Positions 1-9,008 of a stretch of DNA of 64,000 nt are shown here, one piece after another. Origin of the DNA: Cyanidium caldarium (lineage: Eukaryota; Rhodophyta; Bangiophyceae; Cyanidiales; Cyanidiaceae); assembly GCA_026184775.1 (NCBI GenBank), contig JANCYW010000015.1, positions 62,001 through 126,000 of the forward strand, read 5' to 3'. The notes under the pieces were generated by a model. It worked only from the letters and a program-made list of their open reading frames with translations. It made no database searches and was not told where the DNA came from. A program made the translations under genes and the position numbers. Every line of letters begins with the position of its first letter. The stretch's first letter is position 1.

Positions 1-750
1 AGATGCGGGTGTAAAGCTCGGCAAGTATGGAACCGGCGCGGCAGCAGCCGGCGCTCCGGAATCGCGCCGCGCCACCTCCACCTCCAACAAGGCGTCCGTG
101 CCGGCGGCGCTGCCCAGGCTGTGACGGAACGGCGAGCCGCGGAGGGTGATGGCCTCTTCGGCAGCACAGTGCAGCAGCGACGGCCGTTGCCAGCGGCGCC
201 CGCGCTCGCCGTCCGCCACCGGCAGCAGCGGCGACAGGGCCGCGTCCCCGCCGCCATCGGCACTGTCGGTTATGCCCAACAGCAGTGCCGCCAAATGCTG
301 AGCCAGCAGCTCCTGTTGCTGCGGGTCGCCCACGGTGAGGCCGCCGCCAGCGCTCGCACCGGCTACCACACTGCCGAGGGTGATGGCGGCCAACGCTGCC
401 ACCGTCGCCGTGCTGGCGTGCGCATGCCAGCCGCCTTCCGTGGCGCTTGCCGTCGCCGTGCTGCCAGCGCCGCCTGCGGCACGAAACGCCCAGCGAATCT
501 TGGCCACCGCGTCGGACGCTTCGCACAATACATAGTGTGCCTGGCGGTTGTGGATGCGACTCACGCCCAGCAACAGGCTGCTGGTCAGCCGCAGCGCCAT
601 CGGAAAGTCTGGTGCCGCGATCTTGCGGCACGACTCGGTCACATCCGTGGAGAACACTTGCGTTTTGGTCAGTTTGACGTGGAATGTGGCCGCCAGCCAC
701 ACTTTGGCCAGCGGCCCCTTCTTGGTCAGCACTGGCGGCGCGTAAAACAT
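1..750 (-). CDS. RAD21: RAD21/REC8-type cohesin kleisin, N-terminal part (cut by left edge)
   Basis: The minus-strand frame stays open from an ATG at 750 to base 1 (250 codons, no stop), so the C-terminal part lies outside the window. The start reads MFYAPPVLTKKGPLAKVWLA, followed by KLTKTQVF, MALRLTSSLLLGVSRIHN and a VKIRWAF-like stretch. This is the conserved N-terminal domain of Scc1/Rad21/Rec8, which binds the SMC3 neck in the cohesin ring. After about residue 95 it becomes low-complexity and Ala/Gly-rich, as kleisin linkers often do. Separase sites and the winged-helix C-terminus, which would separate mitotic RAD21 from meiotic REC8, are not visible. It is divergent from the FANCM-type gene and shares a 457 bp upstream region with it. 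Confidence 0.92.
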   Translation of the reverse strand, partial: MFYAPPVLTKKGPLAKVWLAATFHVKLTKTQVFSTDVTESCRKIAAPDFPMALRLTSSLLLGVSRIHNRQAHYVLCEASDAVAKIRWAFRAAGGAGSTATASATEGGWHAHASTATVAALAAITLGSVVAGASAGGGLTVGDPQQQELLAQHLAALLLGITDSADGGGDAALSPLLPVADGERGRRWQRPSLLHCAAEEAITLRGSPFRHSLGSAAGTDALLEVEVARRDSGAPAAAAPVPYLPSFTPAS

Positions 751-1207
751 GGGCGGAGAAGAGGAGAGGGTGCGCTGTTGAAAACAAGGTCGAGTGCGAG
801 GAGACGCTCGTGTGGTGAGTGCGCGGGAACACAGATTGCAGTAGTGGCGCGTCACCAAACAGCTCCACCACGAGCGCGTTGACTCCCTGTAGCGAGCGCC
901 ACTTGAAAGCCAAGCCTCACGGCCGACGCCAGCCGCGCCGGCGTGATCTGCGCGCCAACGGCCAGCGCGAGTGGCGCCAAAGCCGTCGGTGCGTGACACA
1001 GTTGCCGAGCGGTCGGCAAACTTCCGTGACACTTTCGATTTTTTGGAAATCGGCTTGCCCCATCGCCCAGCACGGCAACTCGCACCTCTTCGGCGAGCGC
1101 TGACGTAGTCCGCCGGGGTGGCGGCGTGCCCGTCTCGCTCCCCTTGCAGGCGACCTCTCACCGCGACATGAACCTGTCGAGTCGCCGAGACACTAATTTT
1201 CACTTTC
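751..1207. promoter_or_regulatory. Shared divergent promoter region of RAD21 and FANCM with an E2F-type site
   Basis: This 457 bp gap separates two divergent genome-maintenance genes and has no convincing ORF of its own. It holds GGCGCCAAA at 973-981, which on the minus strand gives TTTGGCGC, a perfect match to the E2F/DP consensus TTTSSCGC. No clear TATA box was seen. Regulation by E2F is inferred from the motif and from the S-phase character of both genes. Confidence 0.4.
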
Positions 1208-4200
1208 ATGGAGGATGATTTTCCCGATGAAGTGCTGCTGAGGGTACTGGATCGGTGGGATGACCCGTCGCTCGCCGTCCAGCGTCGGACGGTGCAGACG
1301 GCGTCTTCCAACGACTTCACCGGCGGCAGTCCGGACTATGACGCGACGGCACTCGAGTTCCCGCTGCACGGCATCGAGGCGTTGCCGGCACAGGTGCCGC
1401 TGGATGAGGCGGCAGCGAGCACGTGGGTGTTCCCGCAGTCACTGGAGGAGCGCGCGTACCAGTTCACCATCGTGCGACGGGCGCTCAGTCGCAACACGTT
1501 GGTGTGTTTGCCCACCGGCCTGGGCAAGACGTTTATCGCTGCGGTGGTGATCCGCAACTTTATGCGGTGGTATCCGACGGGCATCGTGGTGTTCCTGGCG
1601 CCGACCCGGCCGCTGGTGCGCCAGCAGATGCGCGCTTGTTATCAAGTGGCCGGCATCGCTGCCGACGAGACCACCGAGCTCACCGGCCACACGCGACTGG
1701 AGTTGCGGCGCGAACTGTGGCGCACCCGCCGGGTGTTTTTCCTGACACCGCAGGTGATGGTGAACGACCTCCTCCGCGGTGCCTGTCCCTCGCAGCGCGT
1801 GGTGTGCGTGATCGCGGACGAGGCGCACCGAGCGCTCGGCCGTTACGCCTACTGCGTGTTGGTCAACGAGGTGGAGCGCGCCACATACGGGCGCTTTCGC
1901 ATCGTAGGCCTGAGCGCCACCCCCGGCAGCAACGCGGCCACCATTCAGCAGGTGCTGCAGAATTTGCGCATTGCGCACGTCGAGTTTCGCAGCGACAGCG
2001 ACGCGGACATTGAACCGTACCGTTTCGAGCGCCGCGTGGAGGTGCACGGCGTGTCGCTGAACGCCGAGATGGAACAGGTGCTGCAGGAGCTGCATGGGCA
2101 GATGCGCGAGCCGCTGCAGCGATTGTGTGGACAGGGCGCCTTTTATCAGCGGGCGCCAGAGCGGGTGCAATCGTATCAGTTGCTGGTGGCGCAGCGGCGC
2201 TTTTTCGAGCAGCTGGCAGCGCGCCCACCGCCCGAGGGCGATATGCGTTACCGACTGATCGGCGACCTCAAGTTCGCGCTGGCGCTGTGCCGCGCCGCCG
2301 AGCTGTTTCAGGCGCACGGCCTGCAGGCGTTCCGCACGTTTCTGGACGAGAAACTGGGCGCTGAACTCAAAACGCCCCGATCCGCCGCGGAGACGGCGCG
2401 CCGGGAGGTGCTGCAGCGATTGCGCCAGCGCGCATCGCTGCTGCTGGAGCGCGGCCTGCGCCATCCCAAACTGCTGCGTTGCCAGGAGATCGTGCAGCAG
2501 CACTTTGCGGAGCACGGCAGCGACGAAACGCGCGTCATCGTGTTTGTGCAGTTTCGCGACTCAGTGACCGAGTTGGAGGCGGCCTTTGCGCAGCTGACGC
2601 CGCAGGTGCGCGCGGTGTCGTTTGTGGGCCAGGCCAAGAAAGGCATGACGCAGCGCGCCCAGCACCAGGCGATTCGCCGTTTCCGCCGCGGCGTCTACAA
2701 CTGCCTGCTTAGCACCAGTATCGGCGAGGAGGGCCTCGACATCGGCTACGTGGATCTGATCGTCAGCTTCGACGCGCTCTCTTCCCCGATCCGCATGCTG
2801 CAGCGCATGGGTCGCACCGGCCGGGCGCGCCAAGGCCGCGTCGTCGTGCTGGTGTCGGAGCCAACCGAGCGAGCGCGATTCGAAGAGATGAACCGCAAGG
2901 CGACCACCGTGTCGAATCACTTGCGCGACAAATATAGCAAGTTTTCGTTCTATCGGCAGTCGCCGATGATGTTGCCGACGCAGCGCGCGCCGATCGTATG
3001 CCAGCGCATTGCGGTGGAGGTGCTGCCGGCGCTGGCCAGCTCGCCGAATGAGCTGGCCAGTGCATCGCGCGAGGAGCGTGCCGTGACCAATGTGCAGGGC
3101 GTCCTCCGTAATGACGGGCAGAGCGGCGTCGCGGCGGGACGTTTCGGGGCCGGCGCCGTGCTGGCGCCGCGGTATCGAGAGCGATTCTGGCAGTTGCACC
3201 TGCGCGATGCGGCGCTCGGCGAGAGCGACTGGCTGCCGGCGCGTAGCCGCATTGGCGCGTCGGTGCTGAGTGTGGCATATGTGCAGCTGGCGCGTTTCGC
3301 GCAGCGCCTGGGTGGCCGACGCGAGTGCGAACACGACCAGTCACCGAGATATGTGAAGAGAGGCAGCGCCGATGCATCGCTGGCGGCAGAGCTGTTCCCG
3401 TTGGAGACTGCGGCGGACGAGGTGGTATCGGTGAGCGATTCCGAGGAGGAAGAGGCGGACGCGGTGGTATCGTGGATCATTCCGCCGCCGCCGCCGTCGC
3501 CGCTGATATTGGCCGCTGAGGAAGAGGTGGGCGAGCAGCAGAGCGGAGCGGTTGTGAGCTGTGAAATGCAGGCTCCGGAGGCGACGTCGTCACCAGCGGT
3601 GCCCGCCGAGCCAACATCAGCGACGCCGCCCGCGCTGTCGTCGCCCGGCTTTGAGGAGGCGCTGCTCGGACTGGACGTCGTGGAGCGCACCGAACAAATT
3701 TGTGAACCTACCTCTCCGAAGCGAGCGTCAAGCGACCACGATCATCAGGGGGATGACGTGCCCATCGTCATATCCCCTCCGGTGGCGCCGTCGCCGGCGG
3801 TGCACAAACGGCGACGCTGTGTGATGGCATCGTCGCCGGACGCGAGCGCATCGCGCACGCAAGCGTCGGCAGCACCAGACGCCACCGCGCCGATTACGGT
3901 CTCCGCCAGCACCCAACGCCGACGACGAAAGCGACGCCGACGACAATACCGCCGGGGCAGCGCGTCGCGCTTTCTGGAGCTGGAGGCTGGCGAATCCTCC
4001 TCTTCGGGCGCGTCACCGGTGCACCGACGCGGCCACGACGAGGAGGAGGAGGAGGAGGAGGAGAGCGTCGGCTCGTTGGCGGCGTTTCTGGTCAGCCAGG
4101 GCACCACACCGTCCACCACCGAGGCCCGTCGACGGCGCGCCATGTACTTACAATCGCTGCTGTCGCCGCGCTCTCCGCCCAGCAGCCCGCTGGCGAGCGG

Positions 4201-4942
4201 CAGCGGCACCGACAGCATCCGCGACCGGCCGTGTCGTCGTTGCGGCCGCAGCGACCACCCGGAATGCACGCTGCTGTGTGATCGCTGCGACGCCGAATAC
4301 CACACCTACTGCTGCGCGCCGCCGCTGTCGAGCGTGCCCACCGGCAGCTGGTACTGCGAGCAGTGTCAGGCTGAGTCCGCAGCGCCGACCACCCCAACGG
4401 TATGGATAGCGCCGCGAGAGGCCGCCGGCGCAGTGTTGGCCCATTGGCGACAAGCGCCGCCCGCGACGGACACCGCCTCGTTGCGCTACGTGGTGGTCGG
4501 CGAGCTGGACGCGGATTACGTGGTGTCGACGCGCGTGGCCATCATCCGCCTGACCGAGGCGCGTCTCAGCGACGCCGAGGCGCTGCGTGTGCGTCACGCC
4601 CTCAAGGTGTATCAGCGCGTTTATGTCATCCACGAGGCAGCCCGAACGACCGCCGCGGCGCGCACCCGTACGGCCCCGATCGTGCAGACCGGGGCCTGGC
4701 GCGCCTGCACCCTGCGCACTGAACACAGCGCGCACACCGCGGAACTGGTGCAGTCGTTGGCGGTGTGGGAGCGACGCGACGGTTACGGCCTGTGGTGGGC
4801 GCCGGATGTCTGGCCGCCGCCGCTACCGGAGAGCGTGCGCTTTCTGGTGGTGTTACGGGAATGGTCGGTACCGCGCGCCCTGTACGCCCTGTTGCAACAC
4901 GGCAGCGTGGCCGCCGTGCTCTCCGCAACCGGCGAGCGGTAA
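1208..4942 (+). CDS. FANCM: FANCM/Hef-family DNA translocase with an internal PHD finger
   Basis: The 1244-residue SF2 helicase has motif I LPTGLGKTF near residue 101, a DEAH box (IADEAHRAL) near 201, GLSATPGSN near 233 and motif VI MLQRMGRTGRARQG near 530. LPTGLGKTFIAAVV and FLTPQVMVNDL are specific to FANCM/Mph1/Hef, which remodel stalled forks and D-loops. Residues about 690-1000 are acidic and low-complexity, with a run of Glu codons at 4038-4064. A PHD finger (CRRCG, CDRCDAEYHTYC, WYCEQC) spans about 1005-1053. The last 150 residues align by eye with the ERCC4-like end of animal FANCM (DADYVVSTRVAII, YQRVYVIHE, then HhH2-like text) but lack an ERKxxxD nuclease motif. The PHD finger is not part of the usual FANCM architecture. 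Confidence 0.93.
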   Translation: MEDDFPDEVLLRVLDRWDDPSLAVQRRTVQTASSNDFTGGSPDYDATALEFPLHGIEALPAQVPLDEAAASTWVFPQSLEERAYQFTIVRRALSRNTLVCLPTGLGKTFIAAVVIRNFMRWYPTGIVVFLAPTRPLVRQQMRACYQVAGIAADETTELTGHTRLELRRELWRTRRVFFLTPQVMVNDLLRGACPSQRVVCVIADEAHRALGRYAYCVLVNEVERATYGRFRIVGLSATPGSNAATIQQVLQNLRIAHVEFRSDSDADIEPYRFERRVEVHGVSLNAEMEQVLQELHGQMREPLQRLCGQGAFYQRAPERVQSYQLLVAQRRFFEQLAARPPPEGDMRYRLIGDLKFALALCRAAELFQAHGLQAFRTFLDEKLGAELKTPRSAAETARREVLQRLRQRASLLLERGLRHPKLLRCQEIVQQHFAEHGSDETRVIVFVQFRDSVTELEAAFAQLTPQVRAVSFVGQAKKGMTQRAQHQAIRRFRRGVYNCLLSTSIGEEGLDIGYVDLIVSFDALSSPIRMLQRMGRTGRARQGRVVVLVSEPTERARFEEMNRKATTVSNHLRDKYSKFSFYRQSPMMLPTQRAPIVCQRIAVEVLPALASSPNELASASREERAVTNVQGVLRNDGQSGVAAGRFGAGAVLAPRYRERFWQLHLRDAALGESDWLPARSRIGASVLSVAYVQLARFAQRLGGRRECEHDQSPRYVKRGSADASLAAELFPLETAADEVVSVSDSEEEEADAVVSWIIPPPPPSPLILAAEEEVGEQQSGAVVSCEMQAPEATSSPAVPAEPTSATPPALSSPGFEEALLGLDVVERTEQICEPTSPKRASSDHDHQGDDVPIVISPPVAPSPAVHKRRRCVMASSPDASASRTQASAAPDATAPITVSASTQRRRRKRRRRQYRRGSASRFLELEAGESSSSGASPVHRRGHDEEEEEEEESVGSLAAFLVSQGTTPSTTEARRRRAMYLQSLLSPRSPPSSPLASGSGTDSIRDRPCRRCGRSDHPECTLLCDRCDAEYHTYCCAPPLSSVPTGSWYCEQCQAESAAPTTPTVWIAPREAAGAVLAHWRQAPPATDTASLRYVVVGELDADYVVSTRVAIIRLTEARLSDAEALRVRHALKVYQRVYVIHEAARTTAAARTRTAPIVQTGAWRACTLRTEHSAHTAELVQSLAVWERRDGYGLWWAPDVWPPPLPESVRFLVVLREWSVPRALYALLQHGSVAAVLSATGER

Positions 4943-4994
4943 AAGGCGTGGTGAACTCGCCCAACAACGCTCTCGATGGCATCCTGCTCATCTT

Positions 4995-6104
4995 TCAAGC
5001 GGCGGTCGGTCGTTGCGTGTGCAAGTTGCGGATGTGCAACAGCGAGTCGACCACGTTGCGACATATCGGACAGCGGTTGCTCTGGAAACGCAGTCGCTGC
5101 GCACACTCCGCACACAAACACATGTGTCGACAGGGCAACACGGCGGTGTCTCGCGGGTCGGTCATGCACACGATGCAGACGTCGTCGGTGTCATCGCCCG
5201 CAGCACCTGGTCTCATCGTCGTTGCCATCATCGTCGTCGTGGACGACGCTTCGATGCCGTAAATCTCTTGCAGCTCGTACACCGTGCCGTCCACGAGGAT
5301 CTTTTGCAGCACCACCTGCACCGCGATCTGCTCCACCGAAGACAACGATGCCGACGGCGGCAGATGCGGCGGCTCCACCAGCGTGGCGTAGGTGACCTGC
5401 GAGCGCACTCGACCGCGAAACTCCTCCTCGGTGGCGCCCGGCTCGTCCAACTCCAACTGGATCACCACCGGGTAGCGCGCGTCGGGTCCGTCGAACGATT
5501 TCGGGAAGAGGTCTTCGCGGCGGTAATCGGTGATGCGCAGCGCCCGCTCCGGTTTCTGTCGGTACACTTGCGACATGCCCGCTTGGAAGGGCGTGCTGTG
5601 CGGGGGTGACGCGTTGCGCAGCGGCTCCAGCGCCAGGCGCCGCACCTGCACCGAGCCATTGGTCACATCGCGCGCGCACCAGTACACAATACAGCGGCCG
5701 GTGGTGGTGGCATCCAGCACAAACTCCAGAATGAATCGTGCGGGGTCGGCCGGGTCGCGATGCAGCCGCAGGCTGTTCTTCTGCACGTTCAGCTCGTTGC
5801 GGATGGTGTTGGTGTGCACCATGGCCGGTGTGGCCGGTAGCGCACTGGACGCCGCGAGGGAGAAGCGACCGGTATGGTGGTCCGCGGCGGCCGCATCGGT
5901 CGCCGTACCCGAAGTGGTCGCGCCCAGCGTTCCACTGCCGCCCCACCAACTGCGCGGCGATATCGACGTCCCCGGCGGTTGTCGATGCTGCTGTGCGGGC
6001 CGCCGCCCAGCCGCACTCGGTGCCGAACGCTCCGGTACATACTCCGTCACATGGTGCCCTCCCACTCCACCGTCGGTGTCCACTCGGGAGACGGACGCGC
6101 CCAT
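4995..6104 (-). CDS. MGRN1/RNF157-like RING E3 ubiquitin ligase, probably N-myristoylated
   Basis: The start was set at the internal Met giving MGASVSRV (369 aa), because this matches the MGxxxS myristoylation signature of MGRN1 and plant LOG2-like ligases. A Met 32 codons upstream is also possible. The middle has the family's beta-rich domain (RKDSLRL-like RNELNVQKNSLRL, FPVVIQ-like YPVVIQLELDE, LQEIYGIE). The C-terminal C3HC4 RING reads CIVCMTDPRDTAVLPCRH, then CLCAECAQRL and CPICR. These ligases ubiquitinate membrane and endosomal cargo, including through TSG101 in animals. The gene converges on FANCM with 52 bp between stops. Confidence 0.88.
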   Translation of the reverse strand: MGASVSRVDTDGGVGGHHVTEYVPERSAPSAAGRRPAQQHRQPPGTSISPRSWWGGSGTLGATTSGTATDAAAADHHTGRFSLAASSALPATPAMVHTNTIRNELNVQKNSLRLHRDPADPARFILEFVLDATTTGRCIVYWCARDVTNGSVQVRRLALEPLRNASPPHSTPFQAGMSQVYRQKPERALRITDYRREDLFPKSFDGPDARYPVVIQLELDEPGATEEEFRGRVRSQVTYATLVEPPHLPPSASLSSVEQIAVQVVLQKILVDGTVYELQEIYGIEASSTTTMMATTMRPGAAGDDTDDVCIVCMTDPRDTAVLPCRHMCLCAECAQRLRFQSNRCPICRNVVDSLLHIRNLHTQRPTAA

Positions 6105-6571
6105 GAATTTCTTGAACGAACGCAGAGCGTCCGAAACGCACCGGTGAGCGGTTACGCGCGGCCGAGCCGAGCAGTGCCCCCCCCCAAACGAGGCGCTCAA
6201 CGGATTCCTCGTCGCAGTTCTTCTGCTGCCCGCTCAGACACTAGTACTGTCAGCACTGCCTGACGTGCTTTCTCTTCTCTCGGTCACGCACAACGGCGCT
6301 GCTGGTCCGCCCATCGTCTCCCAACACACACCGCACACACCCGGCGCGGCCATCGCGATCGCTCCTCTCCTGCACACGGGCGCGCTGTCGGTCGGCCAGC
6401 AACACGTCGGAGCGCGTTGGCAGTGCGTGCGGCGACCGCGATCACCACCGAAGAGAGGTATTATACGAGGCGGGTGTTCGTCTTCACTGTTCTCATTCCC
6501 AAAGGATTGTGTGTATCCTCCCCGGAGGCATCAGAACCGGTCGCTTCGACAACGCCGCCGGCGCCTCCGGC
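6105..6571. other. Divergent intergenic region, MGRN1-like / PP2A
   Basis: This is about 470 bp between two divergent starts. It contains CA-rich patches around 6320-6345 and no ORF, tRNA or clear core promoter element that I can recognise. Confidence 0.4.
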
Positions 6572-7630
6572 ATGGCCGACGACACCGCGATGGAGTCGAT
6601 GGTGCTGAGCGCGAGCGAGGCGCCGCGCAACAGCTTCCCGGACGCGCCGATGACCTGTGCAGCACCGAGCGCTCATAGCGGCGGCGGAGGAGGAGGAGGT
6701 GGTGGTGGTGGTGGTATGAATCTGGATGTGTGGATCTCCCAGTTGTTGTCGGAAAACTGTCGGCCGCTGGCCGAGGAGGACGTCAAGGCGCTGTGTGAGC
6801 GTGCCAAGGAGGTTTTTCTGGGCGAGGCCAACGTACAGCCGGTCAGCTGCCCGGTGACCGTGTGTGGCGACATTCACGGTCAGTTTCACGACCTGCTGGA
6901 GCTGTTCAAAATAGGCGGCAAGTGCCCGGACACCAACTACCTCTTCATGGGCGACTACGTGGACCGCGGCTACTACTCGGTGGAGACGGTCACCGCGCTC
7001 ATCTGTCTCAAGCTGCGGTATCCGCGGCGAGTGACCATCCTGCGCGGCAATCACGAGTCGCGCCAGATCACCCAGGTGTACGGCTTTTACGATGAGTGCC
7101 TGCGAAAGTACGGCAACGCCAACGTGTGGAAGTATTTTACCGACATGTTCGACTATATGCCGCTGACGGCGCTGATCGACAACACCATTCTGTGTCTGCA
7201 CGGCGGCCTGTCGCCCTCGGTGGACACGCTGGATCAGATCCGGGCGCTGGATCGGATGCAGGAGGTGCCGCACGAGGGCCCGATGTGTGATCTGCTGTGG
7301 TCCGACCCCGACGACCGCTGCGGCTGGGGCATATCGCCGCGCGGCGCCGGCTACACGTTCGGGCAGGACATTTCGGAGCTGTTCAACCGCACCAACGGCT
7401 TGTCGCTGATTGCGCGCGCCCACCAGCTGGTCATGGAGGGTTACAATTGGTGCCACGACCGCAATGTGGTGACGGTGTTCAGCGCGCCGAACTATTGTTA
7501 TCGTTGCGGCAACCAGGCGGCCATCATGGAGCTGGACGAGAACGAGAAGTACACCTTTCTGCAGTTCGACCCGGCACCGCGACGCGGTGAGCCGCACGTC
7601 ACCCGTCGCACCCCGGACTACTTTTTGTAG
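6572..7630 (+). CDS. PPP2C: Protein phosphatase 2A catalytic subunit
   Basis: The protein is nearly colinear with animal PP2A C. It has [56 protein letters not shown] and [11 protein letters not shown], which carry the two-metal site residues, and it ends in the exact regulatory tail TPDYFL that is carboxymethylated and binds B subunits. The conserved part begins at Met 6716 ([11 protein letters not shown]), giving 304 aa, the family length. The frame extends upstream through a 12-Gly run (6680-6715) to Mets at 6572 and 6509. The 6572 start is chosen for its context but is uncertain. It is a Ser/Thr phosphatase of the PP2A holoenzyme, not PP4 or PP6. Confidence 0.95.
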   Translation: MADDTAMESMVLSASEAPRNSFPDAPMTCAAPSAHSGGGGGGGGGGGGMNLDVWISQLLSENCRPLAEEDVKALCERAKEVFLGEANVQPVSCPVTVCGDIHGQFHDLLELFKIGGKCPDTNYLFMGDYVDRGYYSVETVTALICLKLRYPRRVTILRGNHESRQITQVYGFYDECLRKYGNANVWKYFTDMFDYMPLTALIDNTILCLHGGLSPSVDTLDQIRALDRMQEVPHEGPMCDLLWSDPDDRCGWGISPRGAGYTFGQDISELFNRTNGLSLIARAHQLVMEGYNWCHDRNVVTVFSAPNYCYRCGNQAAIMELDENEKYTFLQFDPAPRRGEPHVTRRTPDYFL

Positions 7631-7995
7631 GCGTGGATGCGAGGGGAGCACGGGGCACGATATGGCACTTGCAGGCCGATGCGGTTGTCGAAAGCTGGCC
7701 GACGTGCCGCTTTCGTTTATGCTGACTTGCACGTCGCGCAGACGCTCTCTCTTCACCCCCGCCGTAAACGCCATGTGCACCTGACACCTCCCCTCTTATG
7801 ACCTGATGCGTGTCTGGATGTGCTGGGTGCTCGCGCTCCTCCCCCGGTCGCGACCGTCCGATGCGCCGTAACGCATTCCACCGCACGCGCCCGAGCGGCT
7901 GCACACCGGGCCCCTCTGTTCGACCGGACGGAAGCGTATGCCGTGAGGTATGTCGCTGCCCATCCGACTCGAAGTCTAACCTTTTTACCGCTTGT
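7631..7995. other. Intergenic, PP2A / ELMO
   Basis: This is a 365 bp head-to-tail gap, 3' of PP2A and 5' of the ELMO gene. The ELMO frame stays open back to 7810, but that extension shows no family similarity. Nothing else was recognised. Confidence 0.35.
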
Positions 7996-9006
7996 ATGCG
8001 GTGGCGGGAGCTATGGCGCACACGGTGGCGGCATCTGCGAAAGCGACTGGCGCACTGGATGACCGGCAAGTCGGAGTTGGAACGGGCGTGCAGTGGGCGG
8101 GTGTACGATGCGAAGATGCGGCTGCGGGTGTTTGCGGCGCTGGAACAATCCGCTGAACTGCACCCGCTGTTGGAGGAGTTGGTGGGCAAGTCGGAGCGGC
8201 CGCCGCCGTCTCCCGCCAGCGCGTCCATCGACTGGGATGAAGTGGCTGAGCGGGTGCTGGCTCGAAAACATGACGCGCGCACGCCTCTCCGCCCCGCGGC
8301 CCGGGAGCACGTGGCGTGCGGGCTGCGAGAGTGGCGCGAGTGGCAACTGGCTTGTCGACAAGTGCAACAGTGGACGCGGACGCCGTTCGACGCCGACAAC
8401 GCCGCGCACGGGCAGGCGCTGGAGCGGTTGTGGTCGTTGCTGCTGCCGGGCGTGGCGCGATACGGTGGCCGGCGCACCAAAGCGTGGACCATGCTGGGAT
8501 TCCAGGGCAGCGATCCGGCCACGGACTTTCGCAGCATGGGCGTGTTTGCGCTGTACCAGTTGGTGTATTTCGCCGAGTCGCGCACCATGGTCGCGCAGCG
8601 CATAGTGCGCGAGGCCGGCGGCATCGATACGGCGGCCGATACCGAGACGCCCTACCACTACCCGTTCGCCCTGGTGGGCATTCACCTCAGCGAATGGGTG
8701 GCGCGCCTGCTGCTGCAAGCGCGCTGCTTCGAGCGGCACTGGCTCGGCCTGGCACACGACGACATTTTGCAGCGGCTGCACGACGTGTACAGCGACACGT
8801 TTACCCTGTTCCATATCGCCTGGCGCAGTGCCCCGTCGCGCTCGCTGATGGAGTTTCCCGACATGTTCCGGGCATTCTGTGCCCAGATCGAGCGACACAT
8901 CCGTGCAGGCGTGTTGTTATCGGCACCGCGGCCGAGTCGACCTGCGAAGGAGGGGGAGGCGTCGGCAGCGTCTCCTAGGCAGAAGGTACAGGCAGGCGGT
9001 GGATAA
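7996..9006 (+). CDS. ELMO/CED-12 domain protein (ELMOD-like)
   Basis: The start at 7996 gives 336 aa; an in-frame Met at 7810 would add 62 residues of poor quality. The ELMO domain runs from about residue 140 to 300: LERLWSLLLPG, TKAWTMLGFQGSDPATDFR, MGVFALYQLVYF, then YPFALVGIHLSEWVARLL. In stand-alone ELMOD proteins this domain is a GAP for ARL2/ARF-family GTPases, with the catalytic Arg in the WxxxGFQG..P..DFR segment, which is present here. No DOCK-binding PH or armadillo region is seen, so it is ELMOD-like rather than a Rac-GEF partner. Its stop is 2 bp from the stop of the next, convergent gene. Confidence 0.85.
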   Translation: MRWRELWRTRWRHLRKRLAHWMTGKSELERACSGRVYDAKMRLRVFAALEQSAELHPLLEELVGKSERPPPSPASASIDWDEVAERVLARKHDARTPLRPAAREHVACGLREWREWQLACRQVQQWTRTPFDADNAAHGQALERLWSLLLPGVARYGGRRTKAWTMLGFQGSDPATDFRSMGVFALYQLVYFAESRTMVAQRIVREAGGIDTAADTETPYHYPFALVGIHLSEWVARLLLQARCFERHWLGLAHDDILQRLHDVYSDTFTLFHIAWRSAPSRSLMEFPDMFRAFCAQIERHIRAGVLLSAPRPSRPAKEGEASAASPRQKVQAGGG

Positions 9007-9008
9007 AC

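Noticed and set aside
121-882. 253-codon plus-strand frame at the left edge
   Set aside because: It mirrors the third-position pattern of the RAD21 gene on the minus strand and its product is Arg/Gln/Ala-rich with no domain.
1439-2515. 358-codon minus-strand frame
   Set aside because: Lies entirely inside the FANCM helicase domain; His/Arg/Gln-rich shadow typical of GC-rich coding DNA.
4038-4064. GAGGAG repeat as a possible microsatellite or mobile footprint
   Set aside because: A short in-frame poly-Glu run within the acidic linker of FANCM; ordinary low-complexity coding sequence.
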